In this document: one piece after another, positions 16,433-25,544 of the stretch | Layout: the number at the start of each line of letters is the position of its first letter | Numbering within the stretch: the stretch's first letter is position 1 | NCBI GenBank assembly: GCA_937951875.1 | Contig: CALGAN010000001.1 | Location: 1 to 62,515 of the forward strand | DNA: 62,515 nucleotides | Reading direction: 5' to 3' | DNA from: an uncultured Alkalilimnicola sp. | GTDB taxonomy: Bacteria; Pseudomonadota; Gammaproteobacteria; Nitrococcales; AK92 | Made by a program: the position numbers and the translations under genes | The notes under the pieces: generated by a model | The model's input: only the letters and a program-made list of their open reading frames with translations | The model's database searches: none | Told to the model about the DNA's origin: nothing

Positions 16433-16489
16433 GCGGCGTTTCCCCGACGATCCGGCCGTGAACCGTTGTTCCGGGTAGCCGCGTCCCAA

Positions 16490-16507
16490 TATCAGAGACA
16501 TCTGATA
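16490..16507. promoter_or_regulatory. inverted repeat upstream of the hemerythrin gene
   Basis: TATCAGA-gaca-TCTGATA (perfect 7-bp arms), flanked by a further CCAA/TTGG pair, ends 15 bp before the hemerythrin ATG and just upstream of its GGAGA ribosome-binding site. It could be a repressor operator or a stem affecting translation. Confidence 0.4.
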
Positions 16508-16522
16508 CTTGGAGAATCCGGC

Positions 16523-17104
16523 ATGAGGAACATCGCCACCGGCCAGATCCGGTTCGACCACACGCACGTCATCACCCTGTTCCGCCGCTACAAGCCGGAT
16601 ACCAGTCCGTCCACCAAGGAAGGGCTGGTGCGCAATGTCTGCGCCGCGCTGGAGATCCATGCCCAGCTGGAGGAGGAGATCTTCTATCCGGCCTTGGTGG
16701 AGGCCGGCATCGACCCCGAGGTGGTGGCCAAGAGCGTGCCCGAGCACGACGAGATGCGCCGCCTGATCGCGCGGTTGCGCGAGCTGGAGCCGGGCGATCC
16801 GGCCTACGATCAGATGTTCATGGCGCTGATGCGCGATGTCATCCACCACGTGGCCGACGAGGAGACCACGCTGCTGTACGACGCCGACCGGTTGCTCTCC
16901 CCCGAGCGGCTCGGCGAGGTGGGGCGGCGGATGACGCGGCGGCGCGCCGAGCTGGTGCGCGAGCACGGCAGCGAGATCGGCGGCAGCGTCATCCAGATGA
17001 TGCCCAAGGCGCCGATGCTGCTGGCTGGCGGTGCGTTGCTGGCGGGGACGTGGATGCTGTCCCGTTCCCGCGGCAACCACCATCGCCCCGGCCGTCCCAT
17101 GTGA
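16523..17104 (+). CDS. hemerythrin HHE domain protein with C-terminal membrane segment
   Basis: A 193-residue protein started at the ATG at 16523, 7 bp after GGAGA. The HHE helical-bundle metal ligands are visible: DHTHV near residue 13, IHAQLEEEIFYP near 45-50, EHDEM near 74 and HHVADEE near 107. A hydrophobic C-terminal stretch (PMLLAGGALLAGTWML, about 165-182) should anchor it in the membrane. HHE proteins bind a di-iron centre and are linked to oxygen or nitric oxide handling. The inverted repeat upstream suggests regulated expression. Confidence 0.88.
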   Translation: MRNIATGQIRFDHTHVITLFRRYKPDTSPSTKEGLVRNVCAALEIHAQLEEEIFYPALVEAGIDPEVVAKSVPEHDEMRRLIARLRELEPGDPAYDQMFMALMRDVIHHVADEETTLLYDADRLLSPERLGEVGRRMTRRRAELVREHGSEIGGSVIQMMPKAPMLLAGGALLAGTWMLSRSRGNHHRPGRPM

Positions 17105-17275
17105 ACGGCGTCGCGCGCGCCGGATGAGGCCGCCCCGGTCGGGGCGCCGGCTTCGATTAGTCCTAACGGGCCATCGCCGGTCCAACAGCATAGTGGAACA
17201 CTGTGCGCTGCTGAATGCCGTCGCGAACCTTGCTGTCGCGCCGGACCCTCAGCGGATACGGCTGGAGGATGGCTG

Positions 17276-17875
17276 ATGAGAAAATACCTGGCTTCGTTGT
17301 TGTTGGGGCTGAGCGTGCTGCTGCTCGGCGGCGGCGCGCAGGCGGCGAGCATCAACTTCGTCGTCGGCGACGGTTCGCGCGTCGTGGTCGAAGACGGATT
17401 CTGGAACGGTAGCGTCAAGACGCGCATCAACCCCGCGCTTGCCGGCACGACGTTCTCGCTGGCGCCGGGCGAGAGCCGGACGATCGATTTCTTCGATATC
17501 TACTTCAAGCCTTGCGTCGTGGTGTGCGGTGGTGTGGCGGGGTTCCAGGCCACCCTCGACCTGCTGTCGCCGGATATCGACGTCGTCGGCGAAGGGGAAG
17601 GCTGGGCGGCGTCGTTGTTCGGCTTCCTGACCGTCGGCAGTCTCCAGTGGAGCGACCAGCCCTTGCAGTTCAGCACCAGCGCGGGGACTTTCTCGGTGCT
17701 GTTCCACGATCTGAAAGGCGTGGCCCTGGGCAAGTGGCATACCGTGCAGGCCACCATCACCGCCATCGGCGGCGCGGTGGTGCCGTTGCCGGCGGCGGTC
17801 TGGCTGTTCGGCTCGGCGCTGCTGGCGCTGGTCGGCGTGGACTTGCGCCGGCGTCGCCTGCGGGTGCGGGCTTAA
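17276..17875 (+). CDS. secreted VPLPA-CTERM protein of unknown function
   Basis: A 199-residue protein. It has a clear signal peptide (MRKYLASLLLGLSVLLLGGGAQA) and ends in a VPLPA-CTERM tripartite tail: VPLPAAVWLFGSALL, a hydrophobic helix, then the basic cluster RRRRLRVR. Such tails are recognised by exosortase-type sorting systems (PEP-CTERM class). The mature part, rich in Val, Phe and Gly, looks beta-stranded and has no recognisable enzyme motif. No exosortase gene lies in this window, so it must be encoded elsewhere. Confidence 0.82.
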   Translation: MRKYLASLLLGLSVLLLGGGAQAASINFVVGDGSRVVVEDGFWNGSVKTRINPALAGTTFSLAPGESRTIDFFDIYFKPCVVVCGGVAGFQATLDLLSPDIDVVGEGEGWAASLFGFLTVGSLQWSDQPLQFSTSAGTFSVLFHDLKGVALGKWHTVQATITAIGGAVVPLPAAVWLFGSALLALVGVDLRRRRLRVRA

Positions 17876-17897
17876 GGCCAGGATCGGCCGAGAGTCG

Positions 17898-17935
17898 AAA
17901 GGCCCACGCCGTCACCGACGGCGTGGGCCTTTTTC
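17898..17935. terminator. strong bidirectional rho-independent terminator
   Basis: Sixteen-base arms at 17898-17913 and 17917-17932 (AAAGGCCCACGCCGTC and its complement) with an ACC loop, flanked by A-tracts and T-tracts on either side. It serves the VPLPA-CTERM gene on the plus strand and the converging dehydrogenase gene on the minus strand. Confidence 0.92.
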
Positions 17936-18013
17936 ATGGCCCGCCGCGGCGTGTCGGCGCGGCGGGGGAGAAACGGCCGGGAACGGCCCTTGGGGCCATT
18001 CCCGGGCGCGTGC

Positions 18014-19276
18014 TCAACGCGCGAAGTAGGCTTGCGTGCCGTGCGCTTCGATGGCGCTGGAAAGGCGATCGAGCGCGTGCACGTAGGCCGCGGTGCGCAG
18101 CGAGATGCCTTTGCTCTGGGCGATGCTCCAGACCTTGCGGCCTTCCCGCTCCATGATGGTCTTGAGCCGGCTGTGCACTTCCTCGAGCGTCCAGTAGTAG
18201 CCCTGGCGGTTCTGCACCCACTCGAAGTAGGACACGGTGACGCCGCCGGCGTTGGCCAGGATGTCGGGCACCACGATCACGCCCTTCTCCTCGAGGATGC
18301 GGTCGGCTTCCGCCGTGGTGGGGCCGTTGGCCAGCTCCAGGATCACCTTGGCGCGCACGTTGGCGGCATTGCCGGCGTGGATCTGATCCTCCAGCGCGGA
18401 CGGCACCAGCAGCTCGCACTCCAGCGCCAGCAGATCGTCCTGGCTGATGACCTGAGCGTTGGTGCCGTTGGCGATGTTCACCACGCTGCCGGTCTCGCGC
18501 TTGACGCGGCTCAGCGCGACCGGGTCGAAGCCTTCGGGCGAGAACACCGCGCCGCGGGAGTCGGACACGCCGACGATGCGCCAGCCGGCCTCATGCAGGA
18601 AGTGGGCGATGTGCGAGCCGGCGTTGCCATAGCCCTGGATCACCGCGCGGCGCTGACCGTTGCTCAGGTTCAGCTCCTGCTCCAGATGGTTCAGCACGTA
18701 GAAACCGCCGCGCGCGGTCGCGTCTTCGCGGCCCAGCGAGCCACCCAGAGGAATGGGCTTGCCGGTGATCACGGCGGGGCAGGGGTGGCCCACCAGCGAG
18801 CTGTACTCGTCGGACATCCAGCCCATGATCATGGAGTTGGTGTAGACGTCCGGCGCCGGGATGTCGCGCTCGGGGCCGATCATGCTGGCGAACGCCTGCA
18901 CATAGGCGCGCGACAGGCGCTCGAGTTCGCCCTTGGAAAGCTCGTGCGGGTTCACCTGGATCGCGCCCTTGCCGCCGCCGTAAGGCAGGCCGGTGACCGC
19001 GCACTTGAAGGTCATCCAGAACGCCAGGGTGATGACCTCCTCCATGGAAGACTGGGGATGGAAGCGGATGCCACCCTTGGTCGGTCCACGGGTGTCGTCA
19101 TAGCGACAGCGCCATGCCAGGAACGAGCGACGGGAACCATCGTCCATCCGGATCATGAGTCGCGCTGTCAGGACTTCTTTCGGGTAGCGGAGTTTCTCGA
19201 GAACCTCCGGATGGACTGTGGTATGCCGGGCGGCATCCTCCAAGTGGCTTAGCGCCCCTTCAAGCATGTCTTGCAT
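18014..19276 (-). CDS. Glu/Leu/Phe/Val dehydrogenase (glutamate dehydrogenase type)
   Basis: A 420-residue amino acid dehydrogenase. The substrate-binding lysine region is G-P-T-K-G-G-I-R-F-H-P, followed by LAFWMTFKCAVTGLPYGGGKGAI with the catalytic lysine. The NAD(P)-binding fold has GYGNAGSHIA. The length matches the hexameric RocG/GudB class rather than large GDHs. It interconverts glutamate and 2-oxoglutarate plus ammonia. The ATG at 19276 is preceded by GGAGA; the frame is open another 84 codons, but that part is not conserved. A palindrome lies upstream at 19361. Confidence 0.92.
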   Translation of the reverse strand: MQDMLEGALSHLEDAARHTTVHPEVLEKLRYPKEVLTARLMIRMDDGSRRSFLAWRCRYDDTRGPTKGGIRFHPQSSMEEVITLAFWMTFKCAVTGLPYGGGKGAIQVNPHELSKGELERLSRAYVQAFASMIGPERDIPAPDVYTNSMIMGWMSDEYSSLVGHPCPAVITGKPIPLGGSLGREDATARGGFYVLNHLEQELNLSNGQRRAVIQGYGNAGSHIAHFLHEAGWRIVGVSDSRGAVFSPEGFDPVALSRVKRETGSVVNIANGTNAQVISQDDLLALECELLVPSALEDQIHAGNAANVRAKVILELANGPTTAEADRILEEKGVIVVPDILANAGGVTVSYFEWVQNRQGYYWTLEEVHSRLKTIMEREGRKVWSIAQSKGISLRTAAYVHALDRLSSAIEAHGTQAYFAR

Positions 19277-19360
19277 TAGAGTCTCCGTGCTCGACGCCCT
19301 ACGCCGCGGCGTGACCGTCGGGCCCATAGTTGGATTAACCAGCGGACTGTGTCGCACCAA

Positions 19361-19376
19361 CACGGTGCGCACCGTG
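19361..19376. promoter_or_regulatory. 16-bp perfect palindrome upstream of the dehydrogenase
   Basis: CACGGTGCGCACCGTG is a perfect palindrome about 85 bp upstream of the dehydrogenase start, next to a related half-site (GTCGCACC). The following A-rich stretch (19381-19400) is consistent with a promoter region. It is a candidate regulator-binding site. The rest of 19277-19553 shows no gene. Confidence 0.45.
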
Positions 19377-19553
19377 CTCCAAAAAAAAGCGCGACAAAAA
19401 TAGCGCGTCGGGCCGCGTCTCACAATGTCGTGGATCAAAAACATCGCTTGATGTCTATGGATTCGGCGCCGATGTTCGGCGGCTCGCGTCCATTCCCGGT
19501 TGCGCAGGGATGGAGCACGAAGCCGCACTAAATTTGGGCACGCGGCCGCTCGC

Positions 19554-21125
19554 TCAGGCGGCGGACGCGTGTCGGCGCTGGCGCATCAGCAGCGCCGGGA
19601 GCAGCGCCGCCATGAAGAAGGCGCCGACGATGAAGTGGCTGTCCCGGTAGCCCAGAGTATTGCCCTGAACGTAGACCATCTGCCCGACGTAGTGCAGGGC
19701 GCCGGCCTCCAGCAGCGTCGTCGGCAGGTCGGACTGGCTCAGCACCGCGCCGATGCGCTGCAGCAGGTCGAGGGTGGCGCCATTGCCGGCGTGCTGGGCG
19801 CTGGCGAAGGTGTCCACGTAGAACTGCGTGCGGCGCTCCAGCGCGATCGACAGCAGGTTGACGCCGAGCGCGCCGCCGAACTGGCGCATGAAGCTGATGG
19901 CGCCGGAGCCCTGGCTGAGCAGGGTGAGCGGCAGGGCTTTGAGCGCCCCGGCGCTGACCGCGGGAATGACCAGGGCGAGGCCGATGCGGCCGATGACGAT
20001 CCACCAGACCAGATGCCAGAACGGGGTGTCGATGTCCGCGCGGGTCATGAGGAAGGATGACACGGCGAACAGTAGCAGTCCGACGACGGTGATGGCGTAG
20101 GCCGGCGCCAGGTCAGTCAGTCGGCCGGCGACGGGAAAGGTCAGCGCCAGCATCAGGCCGGCCGGGATCAGCAGCAGCCCCGAGTTGGTCGGCGTGTAGC
20201 CCTGGATGGTCTGCACGAACAGCGGAATCAGGTACGTGGAGCCGAACAGCCCGGCGCCGAAGATCAGCGATACCAGCGAGGCGCTGGCGAAGACGCGGTT
20301 GGTGAACAGCCGCGGATTGAGCAGCGGGGTGGGGGTGCGGAGCTCCCAGGCGATGAAGCCGATGCCGGTGGCCGCCGCCAGGACGAAATCCACCAGGACG
20401 CGGTGGGACTGCCAGCCGTCGCGCTGCCCGTGCGACAGGCCGTCGAGCAGCGTCACCAGCGCCAGCGACAGCAGGCCGAAGCCCGCCCAGTCGAAGCGGC
20501 GGATCGGTTCCGAGCCGGCGCGGCCGGGCATGAACAGCAGGCCCAGCAGCAGGCCGACCGCGCAGAACGGCACGGCCAGGAAGAACACGTAGCGCCAGCT
20601 GAAGTTGTCGACCATCATCCCGCCCAGCGCCGGCCCCACCGCCGGCGCCAGTACCACGCCGAAGCCGTAGATGCCCATGGCCATACCGCGTTTCTCCGGC
20701 GGGAACACCTGATAGACGACCTGCATGGCCAGCGGCTGCAGGATGCCGGAGGCGCCGCCCTGGAGTATCCGCGCCAGCACCAGCAGGCTGTCGTTCGGCG
20801 CCACGCCGCCCAGCAGCGACGCGGCGATGAACACCGCCAGCGTCGCCGTGAAGGTGGCGCGCTGCCCGAAGCTGTCCACCAGCCAGGCGTTGAGCAGCAT
20901 GGTGCCGGTCATCGCCGCGAGGAAGGCGGTGGAGAGCAGCTGCACCTGGTCCTGGCTCATGCCGAAGGTGCCCATGATGTCGGGCAGGGCGACATTGACG
21001 ATGGTCGCCGTCAGCACGGTGGCGACCGTGCCCATGATCGCCGTGATCGTCACCAGCCAGCGGTAGTTCGGCCCGTAGCGGGCGAACAGGCTCTCGATGG
21101 TGGCAGGCCCCTGGCTGTCAGCCAC
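19554..21125 (-). CDS. DHA2-family MFS multidrug efflux transporter (EmrB-like)
   Basis: A 523-residue transporter with about 14 predicted membrane helices. DHA2 motifs are present: a motif C-like region (GIYGFGVVLAPAVGPALGGMMVDNFSWRYVFF around residues 155-185) and N-V-A-L-P-D-I-M-G-T-F near residue 50. EmrB-type pumps expel hydrophobic compounds through an EmrA adaptor using the proton gradient. It lies downstream of the EmrA-like gene with an 8-bp overlap, so the two are translationally coupled. Confidence 0.93.
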   Translation of the reverse strand: MADSQGPATIESLFARYGPNYRWLVTITAIMGTVATVLTATIVNVALPDIMGTFGMSQDQVQLLSTAFLAAMTGTMLLNAWLVDSFGQRATFTATLAVFIAASLLGGVAPNDSLLVLARILQGGASGILQPLAMQVVYQVFPPEKRGMAMGIYGFGVVLAPAVGPALGGMMVDNFSWRYVFFLAVPFCAVGLLLGLLFMPGRAGSEPIRRFDWAGFGLLSLALVTLLDGLSHGQRDGWQSHRVLVDFVLAAATGIGFIAWELRTPTPLLNPRLFTNRVFASASLVSLIFGAGLFGSTYLIPLFVQTIQGYTPTNSGLLLIPAGLMLALTFPVAGRLTDLAPAYAITVVGLLLFAVSSFLMTRADIDTPFWHLVWWIVIGRIGLALVIPAVSAGALKALPLTLLSQGSGAISFMRQFGGALGVNLLSIALERRTQFYVDTFASAQHAGNGATLDLLQRIGAVLSQSDLPTTLLEAGALHYVGQMVYVQGNTLGYRDSHFIVGAFFMAALLPALLMRQRRHASAA

Positions 21126-22272
21126 GGATGCGCGCCTCCACTTCCACCATCATGCCCGGCTTGAGCTGGCCATCCTCCTGGGGGATGGCGATCCGTACCG
21201 GCAGCCGCTGGGTGATCTTGGTGAAGTTGCCGCTCGGGTTGGGGTTGGGCAGCAGGGCGAACTCGCTGGTCGCGGCTTGGCCGACCCGCTCCACCGTGCC
21301 CTCGAAGCGGCGGCCGGGCAGAGCGTCGACCGTCACGGTCACGGTCTTGCCCGGGTGGAAGTGGCGGATCTCGGTTTCCTTGACGTTCGCTTCGATCCGG
21401 ATCCGCGCCGGGTCGTGCACCATCAGCAGCCGCTGTCCGGGCGTGACGTACTCGCCGACGTCGACGAACACCCGGTCGACCACGCCGTCGAACGGCATGA
21501 CGATGGTGCGGTCGTCCAGATCGAGCTGGGCGCGCTGGCGCTGCGCGCGCAGCTCCTCTTCCTCTGGCTCCAGGGCGGCGAGCTGGCGCTCCAGCACGGT
21601 CAGCTCGTGGCGCTCGGCTTCGGCTTGGGCCAGCGCGGCGCGGGCGTTCTCGAGCTGCGCCTGGGCGCTGAACACCTGCTGGCGGGCGGTTTCCAGCGCG
21701 GTGCGATTCTTATCGAGCTCGGCGCGGGCCACGGCGCCGCTGTGGGACAGCGCTTCTGCCCGGATCTGCTCGGCGCGAGCCAGCTCCTCCTGGGCTTGCG
21801 CCGCCACCAGGGCGGTCTGGGCGGCGCGGACCGCGGCCTGGCGGGCCAGTATCAGGCTTTGGCTGCGCAGGTCGGTCATGGCGATGCGCGCCTCCAGCTC
21901 CCGGCGCCGGCTGAGCAGCCTAGCGAGGCGGGCGTCCAGCTCGTGCAGTTGCAGGCGGCTCTCGCGGTCGTCGATGCGCACCAGCAGCGCGCCGCGGCGC
22001 ATCGGCTCGCCTTCGATCGCCTCGATCGCCACCACCCAGCCCGGCACCCGGCTGCTCAAGGTGATCATGTCCGCCGCGACGCGGGCGTCGGTGACGTAGA
22101 CGTGGGTGAATTGCTGGTACAGCCACCAGCCGCAGCCGAGCAGCGACAGGAGGACGATCAGCAGCAGGGCGTGCAGCCGACCGAGACGCAGCCGGGGTAT
22201 GGCAGGCACGGCCGGTTCGCTCGCCCGGGTGGCAACGCTGCCGGGTTCGGGAGCGGTTACGCGTTGGTTCAT
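21118..22272 (-). CDS. EmrA/HlyD-like membrane fusion protein
   Basis: A 384-residue adaptor started at the ATG at 22272 (the frame is open further, but the extra 38 codons look non-coding). A single N-terminal membrane helix (about 33-53, HALLLIVLLSLLGCGWWLYQ) precedes T-H-V-Y-V-T-D-A-R-V, a long coiled-coil hairpin (about 95-240), a lipoyl half with MPFDGVVDRVFVDVGEYVTPGQ and a beta-barrel domain. It should link the EmrB-like pump to an outer-membrane channel. No TetR or MarR regulator gene is adjacent. Confidence 0.9.
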   Translation of the reverse strand: MNQRVTAPEPGSVATRASEPAVPAIPRLRLGRLHALLLIVLLSLLGCGWWLYQQFTHVYVTDARVAADMITLSSRVPGWVVAIEAIEGEPMRRGALLVRIDDRESRLQLHELDARLARLLSRRRELEARIAMTDLRSQSLILARQAAVRAAQTALVAAQAQEELARAEQIRAEALSHSGAVARAELDKNRTALETARQQVFSAQAQLENARAALAQAEAERHELTVLERQLAALEPEEEELRAQRQRAQLDLDDRTIVMPFDGVVDRVFVDVGEYVTPGQRLLMVHDPARIRIEANVKETEIRHFHPGKTVTVTVDALPGRRFEGTVERVGQAATSEFALLPNPNPSGNFTKITQRLPVRIAIPQEDGQLKPGMMVEVEARIRG

Positions 22273-22481
22273 AGGAGCGGTGGTCCGTCGAGGGCGTTGT
22301 TTGGAGCGGCGGTGCGGCCCGCCATGCGTCGTTGTCGTTGCGCTCGGTACCCGCTGGGGATAGCCAGCCAATAGATAGCTAGACAATAAATAAAATATAA
22401 AAAAATGCGAAGCGCGAAGATATCGAGGTTGCCGTCGTTGGAAACGGCGGGAGAGTTATCCGGAGATGGAGCGACGGTCGA

Positions 22482-23075
22482 TCAGTAGCGCCGCATCTGA
22501 CCGACCACCACACCTTGGACGCGCACTCGCCGGGGCTCGTAGCGCAGCGGCGGATAGGCCGGGTTGGCGGCGTGCAGGATCACCGCGCCGGGACGTTGCT
22601 CGATGCGCTTGAGGGTGGCCTCGGCGTCGTCGATCAGGGCCACCACCAGCTCGCCGTTACGGGCGTGGTCGCGGTGCTCTACCACCACCCAGTCGCCGTC
22701 GAGGATGCCTTCCTCGATCATCGAGTCGCCGCGCACCTCCAGCACGTAGCAATCGCCCTTGCCACGCAACTCGGGCGGCACGTGGATGCGGCGCTGGTCG
22801 CCGATGGCCTCGATCGGGCGGCCGGCGGCGATGCGGCCGAGCAGGGGCAGAGTGTCGGGGTCGTGCAGGGCGGCGGCGGTGAGGCGGATGCCGCGCCCAG
22901 GGGCCCGTTCCACCAGGCCGGCCACCGTCAGGGCGCGGATGTGCTTGTGCAGCGAACCGGGCGAGCGCAGCCCCAGTTCGGCGCAGAGCTGGCGCAGGGA
23001 CGGGGCGTGGCCGGCGGCGGCGTGTTCCTTGAGGTGTTCGACAATCTGCTTCTGGCGGGCGGTGAGCGACGACAT
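22482..23075 (-). CDS. lexA: LexA repressor
   Basis: A 197-residue LexA. The winged helix-turn-helix is at about 5-65 (PSLRQLCAELGLRSPGSLHKHIRAL), the autocleavage site A84-G85 lies in RIAAGRP, the catalytic Ser118 in RGDSM, and Lys156 in ATLKRI. It represses DNA-repair genes until RecA filaments trigger self-cleavage. The recognition helix differs from the usual gammaproteobacterial S-P-N-A-A-E-E-H. A GTTC-N7-GTTC element starts 9 bp upstream of the ATG, so the gene is probably autoregulated. It is divergent from the helicase gene. Confidence 0.95.
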   Translation of the reverse strand: MSSLTARQKQIVEHLKEHAAAGHAPSLRQLCAELGLRSPGSLHKHIRALTVAGLVERAPGRGIRLTAAALHDPDTLPLLGRIAAGRPIEAIGDQRRIHVPPELRGKGDCYVLEVRGDSMIEEGILDGDWVVVEHRDHARNGELVVALIDDAEATLKRIEQRPGAVILHAANPAYPPLRYEPRRVRVQGVVVGQMRRY

Positions 23076-23083
23076 GCTTTATT

Positions 23084-23140
23084 GTTCTCCTTTTGTTCTC
23101 TGATTTAGGATCTGCTCCATGCAGAGAACGGGCGGAGAAC
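23084..23140. promoter_or_regulatory. two inverted SOS-box-like elements (GTTC-N7-GTTC)
   Basis: GTTCTC-N5-GTTCTC lies at 23084-23100 and its mirror GAGAAC-N5-GAGAAC at 23124-23140. Each fits GTTC-N7-GTTC, the LexA box known from alphaproteobacteria, rather than CTGT-N8-ACAG. Together they fill the 69-bp gap between the divergent lexA and helicase starts, one next to each start codon. The second overlaps the helicase ribosome-binding site. Confidence 0.8.
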
Positions 23141-23144
23141 AAGC

Positions 23145-25544
23145 GTGACAGAGCTGGCGGCCGACTTCCAGCCGGAGGCGGGGCAGACGGTGCGCCGGCT
23201 GGCGCAGCGGCTGATCAAGAAATACCGCGGCCGCATCACCGGCGAGCTGGTGATGCCGGCGCGGCCGGCCGTCTACGCCGAGCTGCCGTCCGAGCTGGAG
23301 CCGCGCCTGGCGCGCGCCCTGCGCACGCGCGGCATCGAGCGGCTCTATAGCCACCAGCGCCAAGCCTGGGACAACGTGCGCCGCGGCCGGCACACGGTGG
23401 TGGTCACGCCCACCGCCTCCGGCAAGACCCTCTGCTACAACCTGCCGGTGCTCGACGCCGCGCTGCGCGCCGGCGCCAAGGCGCTGTACCTGTTCCCTAC
23501 GAAGGCGCTGTCGCAGGACCAAGTGGCCGAGCTGATGGAGCTCAACGAGGCCGGCGAGCTGGGGATACGGGCTTTCACCTTCGACGGCGACACGCCCGGC
23601 GATGCCCGCAAGGCGGTCCGCACCCGCGGCGACATCGTGGTCTCCAACCCCGACATGCTGCACCAGGGCGTGCTGCCGCACCACACCAAGTGGGCGCAGT
23701 TCTTCGAGAGCCTGCGCTTCGTGGTGATCGACGAGATGCATACCTACCGCGGCGTGTTCGGCTCGCACGTCGCCAACGTCATCCGCCGCCTTCGGCGGGT
23801 GTGCCGCTTCTACGGCTCGGATCCGGTGTTCATTCTGGCCTCGGCGACCATCGCCAACCCGCGGGAGCTGGCCGAGGCGTTGATCGGCGAGCCGGTCGAG
23901 GCCATCACCGAGTCCGGCGCGCCCAGCGGCGAGAAATACCTGCTGCTCTGGAACCCACCGGTGATCAACGCCGACCTGGGCATCCGCGCCTCGGCGCGCT
24001 CGCAGAGCACGCGCATCGCCCGTCTGGCGGTGCGCGCCGGGCTCAAGACCATCGTCTTCGCCCAGACGCGGCTGATGGTGGAGGTGCTCACCAAGTACCT
24101 CAAGGACGTGTTCGACGCCGACCCGCGCAAGCCGGCCCGGGTGGCGGCCTACCGCGGCGGCTACCTGCCCACCGAGCGGCGCCGCACCGAAAAGGCGCTG
24201 CGCACCGGCGACATCGACTGCGTGATTTCCACCTCGGCGCTGGAGCTGGGCGTGGACATCGGCGGCCTGGACGTGTGCGTGCTCAACGGCTACCCCGGCA
24301 CCATCGCCGCCACTTGGCAGCGGCTGGGAAGGGCGGGGCGGCGCAACCGGCCCAGCCTGGGCGTGCTGGTGGCCTCCAGTCAGCCGCTGGATCAGTATGT
24401 GGTGCGCAACCCCGAGTTCTTCCTCGGCGCCTCGCCCGAGCAGGCCCGCATCGACCCGGATCAGCTGCTGATCCTGCTCGATCACGTGCGCTGCGCCGCC
24501 TTCGAGCTGCCGTTCCGCCGCGGCGAGCGCTTCGGCAAGGAAAACCTGGAGGAGCTGCTGGATTACCTGCAGGAGCACGGCGTGCTGCACCGCGAGGGCG
24601 ACACCTGGCACTGGACCGCGGACAGCTACCCGGCGCAGAGCGTGAGCCTGCGCTCGGTGGCCGAGGGCAATTTCGTGGTGGTCGATATCACCGGTGGCGG
24701 CAAGCGCGTGATCGCCGAGGTGGACTACAGCAGCGCCGCCGAGACCCTGTACGAAGGCGCCATCTACATGGTGCAGGCCCAGCCGTACCAGGTGGAGAAG
24801 CTGGACTGGGTGGGGCGCAAGGCCTTCGTCACCCAGACCCAGGCCGATTACTACACCGACGCCATCGACTACACGCGGCTGAAGATCCTCGACGACTTCG
24901 AGCGCGACCACAGCGCGCGCAGCGAAGTGACGCGCGGCGAGGTGCACCTGGTGCGGCGCATCCCCGGCTACAAGAAGATCCGCTACTACACCCACGAGAA
25001 CGTCGGCTACGGCAACATCAACTTGCCGGATCAAGAGATGCACACCACCGCGGTGTGGTGGCAGCTGGCGCCGGCGGTGCTGGACGAGTGCTTCGCCAGC
25101 CGCCAGCAGGCGCTGGACGGATTCCTGGGCGCGGCCTACGCCATGCACCACGTGGCGGCGCTGATCGTGATGTCCGAGCCGCGCGACCTAGGCCGGGCGG
25201 TCGGTGACGGCGACGGCACCTGGTTCGCCACGGTCGGCGTCAACGGCCGCGGCCAGCTGCGCGCGGCCGACGGCAGCGAGCGCGACCCGGAGGGCGAGAG
25301 CCGCTTCCGGCCGGCGGTGTTCCTCTACGACAACTACCCGGGCGGGGTGGGGTTGTCGGCGCCGCTGTACGACCAGCGCACGCGGGTGATCGAAGGCGCC
25401 GCACGCCTGATCCGCGACTGTGGCTGCAAGTACGGCTGCCCGGCCTGCATCGGGCCGATCCTGGCCTCGGACGAGCAGCGCGGGTTCTCGCCCAAGGCCG
25501 CGGCGCTGACCGTGCTGGAGCAGTTCGGCGGCCATGTCGCTTAA
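23145..25544 (+). CDS. mrfA: MrfA-like DEAD/DEAH DNA helicase with C-terminal zinc-binding DUF1998 region
   Basis: A 799-residue superfamily 2 helicase. Walker A (TPTASGKT) is at 88-95 and the DEMH motif at 196-199, SAT follows in LASATIANP, and QRLGRAGRRNRPS is motif VI. The C-terminus has a four-cysteine cluster at C759, C761, C765 and C768 in a DUF1998-type region. This is the architecture of YprA/MrfA, which in Bacillus acts with MrfB in repair of mitomycin C lesions. A GTG start at 23145 sits directly behind an SOS-like element. The gene overlaps the exonuclease gene by 11 bp. Confidence 0.88.
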   Translation: MTELAADFQPEAGQTVRRLAQRLIKKYRGRITGELVMPARPAVYAELPSELEPRLARALRTRGIERLYSHQRQAWDNVRRGRHTVVVTPTASGKTLCYNLPVLDAALRAGAKALYLFPTKALSQDQVAELMELNEAGELGIRAFTFDGDTPGDARKAVRTRGDIVVSNPDMLHQGVLPHHTKWAQFFESLRFVVIDEMHTYRGVFGSHVANVIRRLRRVCRFYGSDPVFILASATIANPRELAEALIGEPVEAITESGAPSGEKYLLLWNPPVINADLGIRASARSQSTRIARLAVRAGLKTIVFAQTRLMVEVLTKYLKDVFDADPRKPARVAAYRGGYLPTERRRTEKALRTGDIDCVISTSALELGVDIGGLDVCVLNGYPGTIAATWQRLGRAGRRNRPSLGVLVASSQPLDQYVVRNPEFFLGASPEQARIDPDQLLILLDHVRCAAFELPFRRGERFGKENLEELLDYLQEHGVLHREGDTWHWTADSYPAQSVSLRSVAEGNFVVVDITGGGKRVIAEVDYSSAAETLYEGAIYMVQAQPYQVEKLDWVGRKAFVTQTQADYYTDAIDYTRLKILDDFERDHSARSEVTRGEVHLVRRIPGYKKIRYYTHENVGYGNINLPDQEMHTTAVWWQLAPAVLDECFASRQQALDGFLGAAYAMHHVAALIVMSEPRDLGRAVGDGDGTWFATVGVNGRGQLRAADGSERDPEGESRFRPAVFLYDNYPGGVGLSAPLYDQRTRVIEGAARLIRDCGCKYGCPACIGPILASDEQRGFSPKAAALTVLEQFGGHVA

